From: SAT2750 sp964476375
Lineage (GTDB): Bacteria; Planctomycetota; Planctomycetia; Pirellulales; Pirellulaceae
Length of the DNA stretch: 9,294 bases
Reading direction: 5' to 3'
Assembly (NCBI GenBank): GCA_964476375.1
Contig: CAYYZW010000357.1
Location: 1 to 9,294 of the forward strand
Shown here: positions 1-6,446 of the stretch, piece after piece
Layout of the letters: every line of letters starts with the position of its first letter
Numbering within the stretch: the first letter of the stretch is position 1
Program-made: the position numbers and the translations under genes
Notes under the pieces: model-generated
Seen by the model: the letters and a program-made list of their open reading frames with translations, nothing else
The model's database searches: none
What the model was told of the DNA's origin: nothing

Positions 1-962
1 TCTTTATGCAACTGGGGGTGGCAGGAACTGCCGCCCTGGGAAGCTGGCGGTCGACATCGGCTGAATCGACCCCACCGCTTCTGGAGAAAGCCATTGCCGG
101 CCTGGAGACGTACCTGACCAGCCAGGATAGTTTCAGGGATGTGTCTCGCGGTGATCCGATTCCCCACACGCTGCCGGAGGACGAAAGAGTCAAGGTGGGC
201 CTGACTCGGGATACCTGGCAGATGGAAGTTCGCGGCGACCCGGAGAACAAGCCGGACTTGCGGACCCCGCTGACAAAGGAAAATGGGACGGCATTTGATT
301 TCAAGGCGCTGATGGACATGGCCCGCGACAAGGCCGTCCGCTTCCCCAAGGTGATGACCTGTAACAATATCGGTTGCCCGCTGGGGATGGGGATCTGGGA
401 GGGTGTGCCGCTGCGGGATGTGATCTGGAAGGTTCAGCCTCGCCAGAACGTTCGCCGACTCTTTTACTATGGTTACCACAACGACAAGCCGGCCCAGATG
501 TTCCGAAGCACGATGCCGATTGGCCGGATCCTGGAAGATCCCCTGGGCCTTCCCCCGGTGATTCTCTGCTACAAGCTCAACGGCGAATTTCTCACCCCGC
601 AGCGCGGGGGGCCGGTGCGGATCGTGGTGCCAGAGGCCTACGGGTTCAAGTCGGTCAAGTGGATCACGGATGTCGTTCTGACCAACCTGGCCTCCGCGAA
701 CGACACCTATATCGGCGGCAATAATGATATCGACAGCTGGCTCAAGACATTTGCCGCCACCCTCTCCATTCCCACCGAGGTCAAGGTGGGAGAGCCGATC
801 CCGGTGACAGGTTATGCCCAGGTAGGGATTTCGGGTATGAGCAAGGTCCAGGTCTGGGTCACCCCTCGCGATGCGGAACTGCCAGCCGGTGACCGCTATT
901 TCAGCAAGGCCCCCTGGCAGGACGCGAGCGTCCTGCCTCCTCCAAAAGAGTGGGGAGGGTGA
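1..962 (+). CDS. Molybdopterin-dependent sulfite-oxidase-like protein, Tat-exported; 5' partial and cut short by an in-frame TGA
   Basis: Sulfite oxidase/YedY-type enzymes use a molybdopterin cofactor to transfer oxygen atoms outside the cytoplasm. Seen, numbering from the ATG at 6: MTCNNIGCPLG (117-127) with Cys119 at the place of the Mo-ligating cysteine, then WEGVPLRDVIW (131-141), and NGEFLTPQRGGPVRIVVPE followed by GFKSVKWI (192-220), the family's substrate/cofactor core. Residues from about 255 begin the Ig-like Mo-co dimerisation domain. The start lies left of the window: the codon before the ATG is Phe, so the N-terminus reads FMQLGVAGTAALG, the hydrophobic part of a Tat signal whose twin arginines would be upstream. 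The frame stops at TGA 960-962 in mid-domain, after PPPKEWGG. The missing part follows in the same frame (963-1208). Family confident; substrate unknown. Whether this is a functional gene depends on the stop. Confidence 0.85.
   Translation, partial: FMQLGVAGTAALGSWRSTSAESTPPLLEKAIAGLETYLTSQDSFRDVSRGDPIPHTLPEDERVKVGLTRDTWQMEVRGDPENKPDLRTPLTKENGTAFDFKALMDMARDKAVRFPKVMTCNNIGCPLGMGIWEGVPLRDVIWKVQPRQNVRRLFYYGYHNDKPAQMFRSTMPIGRILEDPLGLPPVILCYKLNGEFLTPQRGGPVRIVVPEAYGFKSVKWITDVVLTNLASANDTYIGGNNDIDSWLKTFAATLSIPTEVKVGEPIPVTGYAQVGISGMSKVQVWVTPRDAELPAGDRYFSKAPWQDASVLPPPKEWGG
952..959 (+). promoter_or_regulatory. Possible ribosome binding site for restart at TTG 963
   Basis: GGGGAGGG lies directly before the TGA and 3 bases before the TTG at 963. 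It is purine-rich and resembles a Shine-Dalgarno element, so termination-reinitiation across TGA-TTG is conceivable. It also encodes part of EWGG, which explains it without any signal function. The spacing is shorter than usual. Confidence 0.2.
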
Positions 963-1208
963 TTGCCTGACAACACCATTCCCACACCGACACGAGGTTT
1001 TGACCCCGAGACCGGGAAGCCGAAAACCTGGCCGATGCTGTTATCCAAGGCCCACTGGGCTGCCCTGCTGCCGGGGCTCGAGGAGGGGGAGTACACCTTC
1101 CGCTGCCGCACGGTGGATCAGAACGGCATTGGCCAGCCGCTGCCGCGGCCGTTTCGAAAGTCGGGTAGTAATGCGATCGAACAGGTTCGGGTCGTGGTCA
1201 AAGGCTAG
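963..1208 (+). CDS. In-frame C-terminal remainder of the sulfite-oxidase-like protein (Mo-co dimerisation domain end)
   Basis: This 81-codon stretch begins immediately after the TGA at 960-962, in the same frame as the upstream gene. It reads as the normal end of the same protein: GFDPETGKPKTWPM, HWAALLPGLEEGEYTFRCR, then a segment ending DQNGIGQPLPRP and KSGSNAIEQV. The pattern 'short polar turn, LPGL..GEY..RCR..D..G..QP.PRPF.KSG.NAI' is the usual end of planctomycete sulfite-oxidase-like proteins, so the two parts were one gene. The first codon is TTG, which could act as a start. No ATG or GTG exists near the beginning. It is either the tail of a pseudogene, a restarted polypeptide that pairs with the upstream piece, or the result of one wrong base in the assembly. 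It is unlikely to be an independent gene. Confidence 0.6.
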   Translation: MPDNTIPTPTRGFDPETGKPKTWPMLLSKAHWAALLPGLEEGEYTFRCRTVDQNGIGQPLPRPFRKSGSNAIEQVRVVVKG

Positions 1209-1230
1209 GCACTGGAGGGTTCCAGGCAGC

Positions 1231-2196
1231 CTAATCGCTGGGCTGGTGAGATAGCTCACGGAACAGTTTGAGCCAGGCGTTCCGTTCCGTGTCCGGTGTG
1301 AAGGCCGGTTGCAGGTCAAGAACCGACTGGCGCAGGTGTGCCAGGTAGTCTTCATCCTCGGCGGCCCGGGTAATCAACTGCCGAAGGGCCGCCGTATCCC
1401 CGGCAGGAAAATAGCCAGGGTACTGGTCGCCAAGCAATCCGATGTTGCCGTCTATTCGGCTTGCCAGGATCGGCGTGCCGCAGGCGACCGCCTCGGAAAT
1501 CACATTGGCCCCACCCTCCGACCGTGAACTCACCACCAGCAGCCTGGCCCGCTGGATCAACCGAAGCGCCTGGTGCGCCGGACGTCCTCCCACCCAGCGA
1601 TACCGGTGGTTCGACCGAGCGTATTCCCGCTCTGCACGGGCTGCCAGGGAGTCACTGAGGGACACGCCCATGTGAGTGACAAGAACCCGCAGTTCCCTGG
1701 GAAGATCGCGAATCGCAAGTGCCGTGCGAAGCGGATCCTTGACCGCGCGAAGGTTGGCGACCACGGCCAGTTCAAAGGAATCCTTCAGCGGCAGAGCTTG
1801 GCGGGCGGGCGGGCAGGCGGACTGATGGATGGTGACTGCCTTGTGGCGCAGCGACACTGGTAGCCGGTCGATTGCCCGGTGCTGAAGCGCCACCAGCCTG
1901 TCGGCCAGTTGCAGCGATTGAAGGCTGGCCTCACTCAGTGGGGTGCGGTGAATGTCGGTTCCGGCCAGCAGCACGATCAATGATCGGTCCGGGTAAGCCT
2001 GGCGAAACCGCGTGATCGAGCGATGCGATTTGTCTGCGTGGATGGCCAGCAGGAGATTCGCGTCCTGCCGGACGAACTGGTCGGTCACCGTTGCTTGCAC
2101 GCTGGTGGCCTTGAGCAGGCAGGCGATGCGGGCGGCGGTGGTGTAATTGCCCGAGAGGGAACCGCGCCGGGCGGGTGTGACGATCAGCAGCTTCAT
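1231..2196 (-). CDS. senB: SenB-like glycosyltransferase (putative selenosugar synthase, TIGR04348-type family)
   Basis: A 321-residue GT-B glycosyltransferase. SenB of known selenoneine pathways joins selenophosphate to UDP-GlcNAc to make a selenosugar in the cytoplasm. Motifs match my memory of that family along its whole length: VTPARRGSLSGNYTTA (6-21), the GxxSGN donor-side loop; LLLAIHADKSHRSITRFR (48-65); LLAGTDIHRT (76-85); VANLRAVKDPLRTALA (146-161); RYRWVGGRPAHQALRL (198-213); and SSRSEGGANVISEAV (223-237) with the EGG..ISE motif, followed by ASRIDGNIGLLGDQYPGYF (245-263). No signal peptide or membrane segment is visible. The ATG at 2196 has AAGG five bases upstream. It lies 13 bases beyond a strong terminator that follows the thioredoxin gene. 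Expected partners senA (EgtB-like) and senC (SelD-like) are not in the window. If the assignment is too narrow, it is still a GT4-like transferase. Confidence 0.7.
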   Translation of the reverse strand: MKLLIVTPARRGSLSGNYTTAARIACLLKATSVQATVTDQFVRQDANLLLAIHADKSHRSITRFRQAYPDRSLIVLLAGTDIHRTPLSEASLQSLQLADRLVALQHRAIDRLPVSLRHKAVTIHQSACPPARQALPLKDSFELAVVANLRAVKDPLRTALAIRDLPRELRVLVTHMGVSLSDSLAARAEREYARSNHRYRWVGGRPAHQALRLIQRARLLVVSSRSEGGANVISEAVACGTPILASRIDGNIGLLGDQYPGYFPAGDTAALRQLITRAAEDEDYLAHLRQSVLDLQPAFTPDTERNAWLKLFRELSHQPSD

Positions 2197-2208
2197 GATG
2201 CCTTGCAG

Positions 2209-2242
2209 AAAAAAAGCGGGATGGGTGTGGTACCCATCCCGC
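2209..2242 (-). terminator. Strong intrinsic terminator after the thioredoxin-like gene
   Basis: On the minus strand an uninterrupted 11-bp stem (GCGGGATGGGT pairing with ACCCATCCCGC; plus-strand arms 2216-2226 and 2232-2242) encloses the loop ACCAC and is followed by seven T (plus-strand A run 2209-2215). It begins 31 bases after the thioredoxin stop codon and its T run ends 12 bases before the start codon of the SenB-like gene. It should end most thioredoxin transcripts. The SenB-like gene then needs read-through, or a promoter inside or before the hairpin. Confidence 0.9.
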
Positions 2243-2273
2243 CCTGGTTGTTAATGGAACAGCCGGTGGAAGA

Positions 2274-3227
2274 TCACTTCTTTGATCCAGCGCCGAATGT
2301 TTGCTTGAGAATCTGGTCAATCTGGCCAGCTCTCTTCGTTTCGGGAGCTGCTGCCTTGGCCTCTTCAAGTAACTTTTGGGCAGCTTCCTTGTTGTTGCTG
2401 CGAAAGTTAATGAAAGACTTGAGGTACAGGACTTCCTGGAGAGCCTCTCCGGTTGGTTTCTTTTCCTCAAGCACCTTCTCGATCTTGGCAAGAGCGTCTT
2501 CCGGGGTGCCATTTTGCAGGCCCTTCTGGATCTCGGTCATTGCCGTCTTGATCTCGGCGGTTTGCAGGACACCCTCGTACTTGTCCTTCAGGCCGGCGGA
2601 ACCGTCGGCGTCGAGCTTGATGATCTCCTTGACCGTGTCCGAGTAGGTGCTGATCGCCAGTTCGCTGTCGATCAGGGCAATCGCCTGGTCAAGCAGTTTG
2701 GCACGCTCGGCACCCTCTGCCTGGTCCGCCTTGGCGAGGAACTCGTTCCGTTGCGCCAGGATGGTGGACTTCTGTGTCAGGTCTGCCACGTACTTGGCGG
2801 CCGGGTCGCCGCTATAACCGACCTGTCGGTGATAGGGCCGTCCCTGGTCATCGGCGAGGATGATGGTGGGGACACCGGTGATTTTGAACTGGGCGCTCAG
2901 CTTGCGGTACTGGGCCTGTTCCTCGACAGTCTGGTGCGACTTGTCGCGGGGATTGTCCAGTTTCAGCAGGATAAAGTTCTTGGGGGCCTCGGTCTTGAAA
3001 ACCTCCTGGGAGAGAACGTTTTTGTGCAGCGCCTTGCAGGGCGGGCACCAGTCCGAGCCGGTGAATTCCATCAGGATGCTCTTGCCTTCCTTGGCCGCCT
3101 GGGCCTTGGCTTCGGCAAAACTGACGGTCCCTCCTTCATCGCCGGCATTGGCCTGGGAGGTGATCAGTGAGGCGATCATCACGGTGAGTAGTGCCAGGCA
3201 CGCGGTGATTGTTTGTTTCGTTTTCAT
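2274..3227 (-). CDS. Exported thioredoxin-fold protein with helical C-terminal extension
   Basis: 317 residues from the ATG at 3227. Residues 1-28 form a Sec signal peptide (MKTKQ, a hydrophobic stretch, then SQANA before GD), so the protein probably acts outside the cytoplasm. A thioredoxin domain covers about residues 35-150: FTGSDWCPPCKALH carries the active-site WCPPC (60-64), and GVPTIIL (118-124) holds the cis-proline. The WCPPC plus 'NP' insert resembles DUF255/thioredoxin_7 and thiol:disulfide interchange types. Residues 150-317 are charged, alanine-rich and helical, with TPR-like pairs (ALAKIEKVLEEKKPTGEALQ and KEAAQKLLEEAKAAAPET), which suggests a partner-binding scaffold. A TTG 18 bases upstream would place charged residues before the signal; the ATG is the better start. 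It has its own terminator. The partner is unknown; disulfide reduction or isomerisation is inferred from CxxC. Confidence 0.85.
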   Translation of the reverse strand: MKTKQTITACLALLTVMIASLITSQANAGDEGGTVSFAEAKAQAAKEGKSILMEFTGSDWCPPCKALHKNVLSQEVFKTEAPKNFILLKLDNPRDKSHQTVEEQAQYRKLSAQFKITGVPTIILADDQGRPYHRQVGYSGDPAAKYVADLTQKSTILAQRNEFLAKADQAEGAERAKLLDQAIALIDSELAISTYSDTVKEIIKLDADGSAGLKDKYEGVLQTAEIKTAMTEIQKGLQNGTPEDALAKIEKVLEEKKPTGEALQEVLYLKSFINFRSNNKEAAQKLLEEAKAAAPETKRAGQIDQILKQTFGAGSKK

Positions 3228-3296
3228 TATTGTTTCCCGATTCAAAAAAAGGCCAAATGGCAGGGTGTTGGAGATTCGGAGTATTCCAAAGTATAG

Positions 3297-3322
3297 CCCT
3301 GTGACGGCCCCGTCGTACAGGG
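3297..3322. repeat. Inverted repeat upstream of the thioredoxin-like gene, next to a possible -10 box
   Basis: CCCTGTGACG (3297-3306) pairs with CGTC-gt-ACAGGG (3311-3322) around the loop GCCC, with a two-base bulge. It lies 70-95 bases upstream of the thioredoxin start and 53 bases after the isomerase stop. On the minus strand a TATACT (plus 3290-3295) follows immediately and could be a -10 box, although I see no convincing -35. The repeat may be an operator or the end of the isomerase transcript; no U tract follows it on the minus strand, which disfavours an ordinary terminator. Confidence 0.35.
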
Positions 3323-3374
3323 TTTTGATGCCTGGTCCCCGTTGGATGGGCGAAAAAAGACGAATAAAGGCTGT

Positions 3375-4187
3375 TTAAGCCTCCACAACCTGCCTCGTTT
3401 TTTCCATTCCCTGCCGGGCAACCTCCAGGGGGTCCTGTTGCCAGAGATCTTCCCGGAAAAGCTCCAGGGACAGGTAACGGTCGTATCCGGTGGCCAGCAG
3501 CAGTGCCAGGTAACGGCCCAGGTCAAACTCCCCGTCGCCCGGCATCACCCGGTCCTTGTCGTGCTGGATCTCGCGAGGCGGTTCTGCCGGGACATCGTTA
3601 AAGTGGCTCACCGCGATCTGGCTCTCGGCAAGCAGGCTGATCGACTCGACCGACCCGCCACCACGGAAGATATGGAAGGGGTCGAGTACCGTGGTGGCAT
3701 CAGGATCCTCCGAGTCATTCATCACCACCAGGGCGTCCTCGATCGTGTTGAGCTGGTCGACAAAGCCCAGGAACTCCATCGCCGGTTTGACCCCGATGCT
3801 CCTGCCCAGTTCCATCAGTTCCCGGTATCGCACGGCACCGAGTTTGTAATCCGCCCGGCCGCCAGGGGGGCCGGCAATAATGTGCGGGGCACCGATCGCG
3901 GCGCTGTCGGTCATTCTCCTTTTGCACTCGTCCATGTTTGCCCGGTATTCGTCACCCTGGCTGTCGAACCAGCCGGCCAGGTAGATCGTGGTGGGGACCA
4001 CCAGGCCATGATCATCCACCGCCTTGCGGATATCAGCGACGCTCCCCCCCTCGCTGACGTGAATATCGATATGGTCATGCCAGAGTTCGATCGCCTCGTA
4101 GCCCGCCTCGGCGGCGACCTCGATCTGTCGCATGATCGGCGTGGTCATGATCGTGCTTGCATTCAGGCAGTACTTGAGGCTTGCCAT
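3375..4187 (-). CDS. Xylose-isomerase-like TIM-barrel sugar isomerase/epimerase (IolE/IolI-like)
   Basis: 270 residues from the ATG at 4187, the usual size for this superfamily (AP_endonuc_2 fold). These are cytoplasmic, metal-dependent enzymes acting on sugars, inositols or keto-sugars. The four expected metal ligands are recognisable: Glu138 in PAMEFLGF, Asp169 in VLDPFHIF, His195 in VSHFND and Glu242 in LSLELF. The segment RVMPGDGEFDLGRYL (213-227) is the 'PGDG..D' strand typical of IolE/IolI-like members. The N-terminus KYCLNASTI begins the first barrel strand directly, which supports ATG 4187. A GTG at 4265 would add 26 poorly structured residues (TPAPVKTSPADHPLTQD) and is less likely. 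I see no clear Shine-Dalgarno. It is divergent from ridA and not in an inositol operon here, so the substrate cannot be named. Confidence 0.85.
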   Translation of the reverse strand: MASLKYCLNASTIMTTPIMRQIEVAAEAGYEAIELWHDHIDIHVSEGGSVADIRKAVDDHGLVVPTTIYLAGWFDSQGDEYRANMDECKRRMTDSAAIGAPHIIAGPPGGRADYKLGAVRYRELMELGRSIGVKPAMEFLGFVDQLNTIEDALVVMNDSEDPDATTVLDPFHIFRGGGSVESISLLAESQIAVSHFNDVPAEPPREIQHDKDRVMPGDGEFDLGRYLALLLATGYDRYLSLELFREDLWQQDPLEVARQGMEKTRQVVEA

Positions 4188-4296
4188 GGTATGAACTGGA
4201 TCCTGGGTGAGTGGGTGATCTGCTGGACTTGTTTTTACCGGCGCGGGGGTCGCAGAACAATCCACGGGGGATTTGATTCGTCCGTAATTTTGATAA

Positions 4297-4328
4297 CCCC
4301 GCCGCCTATCTCGTTCATGGTGGCGGGG
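4297..4328. repeat. Inverted repeat in the isomerase/ridA divergent region
   Basis: CCCCGCCGCC (4297-4306) pairs with GGTGGCGGGG (4319-4328): nine Watson-Crick pairs and one G-U, with a 12-base loop. It lies about 110 bases upstream of the isomerase start and 75 upstream of ridA. Neither strand has a U tract after it, so an operator or leader hairpin is likelier than a terminator. Just beyond it is TATTAT (4333-4338), a possible -10 for ridA preceded by TG, without a good -35. The rest of the 216-base gap shows nothing else I can support. Confidence 0.4.
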
Positions 4329-4390
4329 AATGTATTATTATGACGCCTGGGAACGGAACAGCCCGAGAATCTTCATTGTGCGATCCCGGT

Positions 4391-4396
4391 AAGGAG
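4391..4396 (+). promoter_or_regulatory. Shine-Dalgarno site of ridA
   Basis: AAGGAG lies 7 bases before the ATG at 4404 but only 4 before the in-frame GTG at 4401. The spacing decides for the ATG as start. Confidence 0.8.
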
Positions 4397-4403
4397 AAAC
4401 GTG

Positions 4404-4871
4404 ATGGAACCAGTATCCCCCGAGTCCCGGCTGGCTGAACTGGGTATCGTGCTCCCTGAGCCCCCGGCTGCGGTGGCCGCCTATGTGCCCTGGGTTCGGA
4501 CAGGAAACGTGATCATCACCAGCGGCCAGTTGCCTTTTCTGGAGGGTGAAATCCAGTTTCCCGGCAAGCTGGGTGCGGATCTCGATGTCGATGAAGGTTA
4601 CCAGGCCGCCCGGCTCTGCGCGATCAACGCGATTGCCCAGCTCAAGGACGCCTGTGGCGACCTGGGGCAGGTTACCAGGATCCTCCGGCTGGAAGGCAAT
4701 GTTCATTCGGCGGCCGGGTTCCAGGGACAGCCCCAGGTTCTCAACGGGGCCTCGGACCTGGTCAGCGATGTCTTTGGCCAGCGCGGGCGTCACAGTCGCA
4801 CTGCCCTGGGGATTTACGAGATGCCGCTGAATGCTGCCGTTCAGCTCAGCATGATGGCGGAAGTCCAGTGA
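4404..4871 (+). CDS. RidA/YjgF/YER057c/UK114 family protein
   Basis: 155 residues. Archetypal RidA hydrolyses reactive enamine/imine intermediates (for example 2-aminoacrylate from PLP enzymes) as a cytoplasmic trimer. The longer branch (about 150 residues, YjgF-like_1) to which this belongs is less well characterised. Seen: YVPWVRTGNVIITSGQLP (27-44) is the first hairpin with the SGQLP signature; ARLCAINAIAQLKDACGDL (69-87) is the helix; RILRLEGNVHSAAGFQGQP (92-110) is the third strand and turn; GRHSRTALGIYEMPLNAAVQ (128-147) contains Arg132, at the position of the carboxylate-binding arginine of RidA (Arg105 in E. coli). The C-terminus LSMMAEV matches the final strand. The start is fixed by AAGGAG. 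It appears monocistronic and convergent with the DUF1501 gene. Confidence 0.9.
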   Translation: MEPVSPESRLAELGIVLPEPPAAVAAYVPWVRTGNVIITSGQLPFLEGEIQFPGKLGADLDVDEGYQAARLCAINAIAQLKDACGDLGQVTRILRLEGNVHSAAGFQGQPQVLNGASDLVSDVFGQRGRHSRTALGIYEMPLNAAVQLSMMAEVQ

Positions 4872-4938
4872 TCCCCGTTGAACAAGCTTTTCGTTTCAGC
4901 GTGCCAGGAGGGGCCCGCTGGAGGGATGTGCCGTGGAG

Positions 4939-4960
4939 GATTGCCCGCCCCTAGGCAATC
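4939..4960. repeat. Inverted repeat spanning the DUF1501 stop codon
   Basis: GATTGCC (4939-4945) pairs with GGCAATC (4954-4960) around an 8-base loop that contains the stop codon of the minus-strand DUF1501 gene. There is no U tract on either side, so a terminator call is weak. The 79-base gap between the convergent ridA and DUF1501 genes shows no better terminator. Confidence 0.3.
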
Positions 4961-6378
4961 ACGTCGTGGACAACGTTGCCGTGGACATCGGTAAGCCGGA
5001 AATCACGGCCGCTGTACCGGTAGGTGAGCTGCTTGTGGTCCAGGCCCATCAGGTGCAGGATCGTGGCATGCAGGTCGTGCACATGAACCCGGTTCTCCAC
5101 CGCGGTCAGCCCAAAATCGTCGGTTGCACCATAGGAGAAGCCAGGTTTGACACCCCCGCCGGCCATCCAGACAGTAAAGCCGTAGTGGTCGTGGTCCCGT
5201 CCTTTCTGTCCCTCGGAGGTCGGGGCGCGGCCGAATTCTCCTCCCCAGATGACCAGGGTTTCTTCCAGCAGGCCGCGCTGCTTGAGATCGGTCAGCAGGG
5301 CGGCAATTCCCCGGTCACAGGCGTCCGCGAGCCGCTTGTGACCACCCACAATATCCCCGTGCCCGGTGTCCCAGGCAATATCGTAGCCATCGATGGTGTG
5401 GGAGAGCTGGACCATCCGCACGCCGCGTTCGATCAGTCGGCGTGCGAGCAGGCAGCCCTTGGCATAATCCTCGCTGCCATACATCTCCAGCGTTGCCTGG
5501 GTCTCGTCGGCCAGGTCAAATGCGTCCGGCACGGCCATCTGCATCCGAAATGCCAGTTCCATTGCCTCGATGCTGGCCTCCAGTTGCTGATCCTGTTGTT
5601 GCCGGCCCAGGTCCAGGCGATTCAGTTCGCTCAGCAGGTCCGCCTGCCGTCGCTGCTGGGACGTTGGCAGGTACTGGTTGACCAGGTCGGGAATGATCCG
5701 GTCCTTGTGCATGCTGCCGATATTGACGTAGCAGCCGGCATAGGCGCCGGGAAGGAAACTGCTTCCCCAGTTGGCCAGCTTGCCACGTGGTTGGGCCCTG
5801 GGGGACATGGCGATGAAGCCGGGAAGATTCTGGTTCTCACTGCCCAGGCCATAGGTCAGCCAGGACCCCAGGCTGGGCCGACTGGGTTGCAGGTGCCCCA
5901 GGTACATCATCAGGATCGCACCGGCATGTTCGGGGAGGACGGTGTGCATCGAGTGGATGAAGCAGAGTTCGTCCACGGCCTTGGCGACATGGGGGAAGAT
6001 ATCACTGACCCATTTGCCCTCCTGGCCATACTGTTTGAATCCGAAGGGCGATTTCATCAGCCCGTTCTTGGTGTTCCGCAGCGACTTGCGGTCGACCAGT
6101 TCCGGTCGCTGACCCTGGTGCTTTTCCAGCATCGGCTTGTAGTCAAAAGTGTCCACCTGCGAGGGGCCGCCCGGCATGAACAGCTGGATCACGCGTTTCG
6201 CCTTGGGAGCGAAATGCGGCGCACGCGGGGCAAGTGGAGAAGCGGCATTCGAGGCCGCAACGGAATCGTCTGCGAGCATGCCGGCCAGGGCCAGGGAACC
6301 AAATCCAGCCCCCATGCGATGCAGGAGTGTTCTGCGGCTGCATGGGAGTTGAAAGAACTGTTTGTGATTCTGATTCAT
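4951..6378 (-). CDS. DUF1501 protein, Tat-exported, alkaline-phosphatase/sulfatase-like fold
   Basis: 475 residues from the ATG at 6378, a normal length for DUF1501 (PF07394), a family abundant in Planctomycetes and of unproven activity; the fold is related to sulfatases. Seen: a Tat signal with SRRTLL (14-19) followed by GAGFGSLALAGMLA; RVIQLFMPGGPSQVDTFDYK (62-81), the N-terminal strand with the GGPS.VDTFD metal-site motif; VIWGGEFGRAP (about 376-386); DHDHYGF (395-401); and VHVHDLHATILHLMGLDH (about 431-448), the C-terminal His/Asp cluster. All key elements are present, so the gene looks intact. The ORF could start 72 bases earlier, but the extra residues precede the Tat motif without conservation and ATG 6378 is preferred. 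No clear Shine-Dalgarno. Its typical partner, the DUF1549/DUF1553 gene, lies beyond the opposite-strand sialidase-like gene. Confidence 0.92.
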   Translation of the reverse strand: MNQNHKQFFQLPCSRRTLLHRMGAGFGSLALAGMLADDSVAASNAASPLAPRAPHFAPKAKRVIQLFMPGGPSQVDTFDYKPMLEKHQGQRPELVDRKSLRNTKNGLMKSPFGFKQYGQEGKWVSDIFPHVAKAVDELCFIHSMHTVLPEHAGAILMMYLGHLQPSRPSLGSWLTYGLGSENQNLPGFIAMSPRAQPRGKLANWGSSFLPGAYAGCYVNIGSMHKDRIIPDLVNQYLPTSQQRRQADLLSELNRLDLGRQQQDQQLEASIEAMELAFRMQMAVPDAFDLADETQATLEMYGSEDYAKGCLLARRLIERGVRMVQLSHTIDGYDIAWDTGHGDIVGGHKRLADACDRGIAALLTDLKQRGLLEETLVIWGGEFGRAPTSEGQKGRDHDHYGFTVWMAGGGVKPGFSYGATDDFGLTAVENRVHVHDLHATILHLMGLDHKQLTYRYSGRDFRLTDVHGNVVHDVIA

Positions 6379-6446
6379 GGATGCAGGGCACCTGTCCGGA
6401 TTCTTGGAGCGTTTGATTATAGGTTTTCTATCGGCCAAGAACCATT

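Noticed and set aside
960..1020. TGA at 960 as a selenocysteine codon, tempting because a SenB-like gene is nearby
   Set aside because: No convincing SECIS-like stem-loop follows within the usual distance, the position is in a surface turn of the dimerisation domain rather than the active site, and the Mo-ligating Cys119 is already present upstream.
1212..1225. CTGGA-GGGT-TCCAG mini-hairpin between the convergent molybdoenzyme and SenB-like genes
   Set aside because: Five-bp stem without a T tract on either strand; too weak to call a terminator.
1800..1820. G-rich run resembling a G-quadruplex
   Set aside because: Only three runs of three G are present, and the run is explained by Pro-Pro-Ala-Arg codons of the SenB-like gene.
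2376..3170. Plus-strand open frame (264 codons) opposite the thioredoxin-like gene
   Set aside because: Antisense shadow; the minus strand has WCPPC, a signal peptide and a terminator.
3228..3245. TTG at 3245 as start of the thioredoxin-like protein
   Set aside because: It would add MNRETI before a standard signal peptide that begins well at the ATG at 3227.
4188..4265. GTG at 4265 as start of the sugar isomerase
   Set aside because: The 26 extra residues are Pro/Thr-rich and precede the first barrel strand; the family normally starts where ATG 4187 places it.
3342..4343. Plus-strand open frame (333 codons) opposite the sugar isomerase
   Set aside because: Antisense shadow; the minus-strand protein carries the metal ligands and family motifs.
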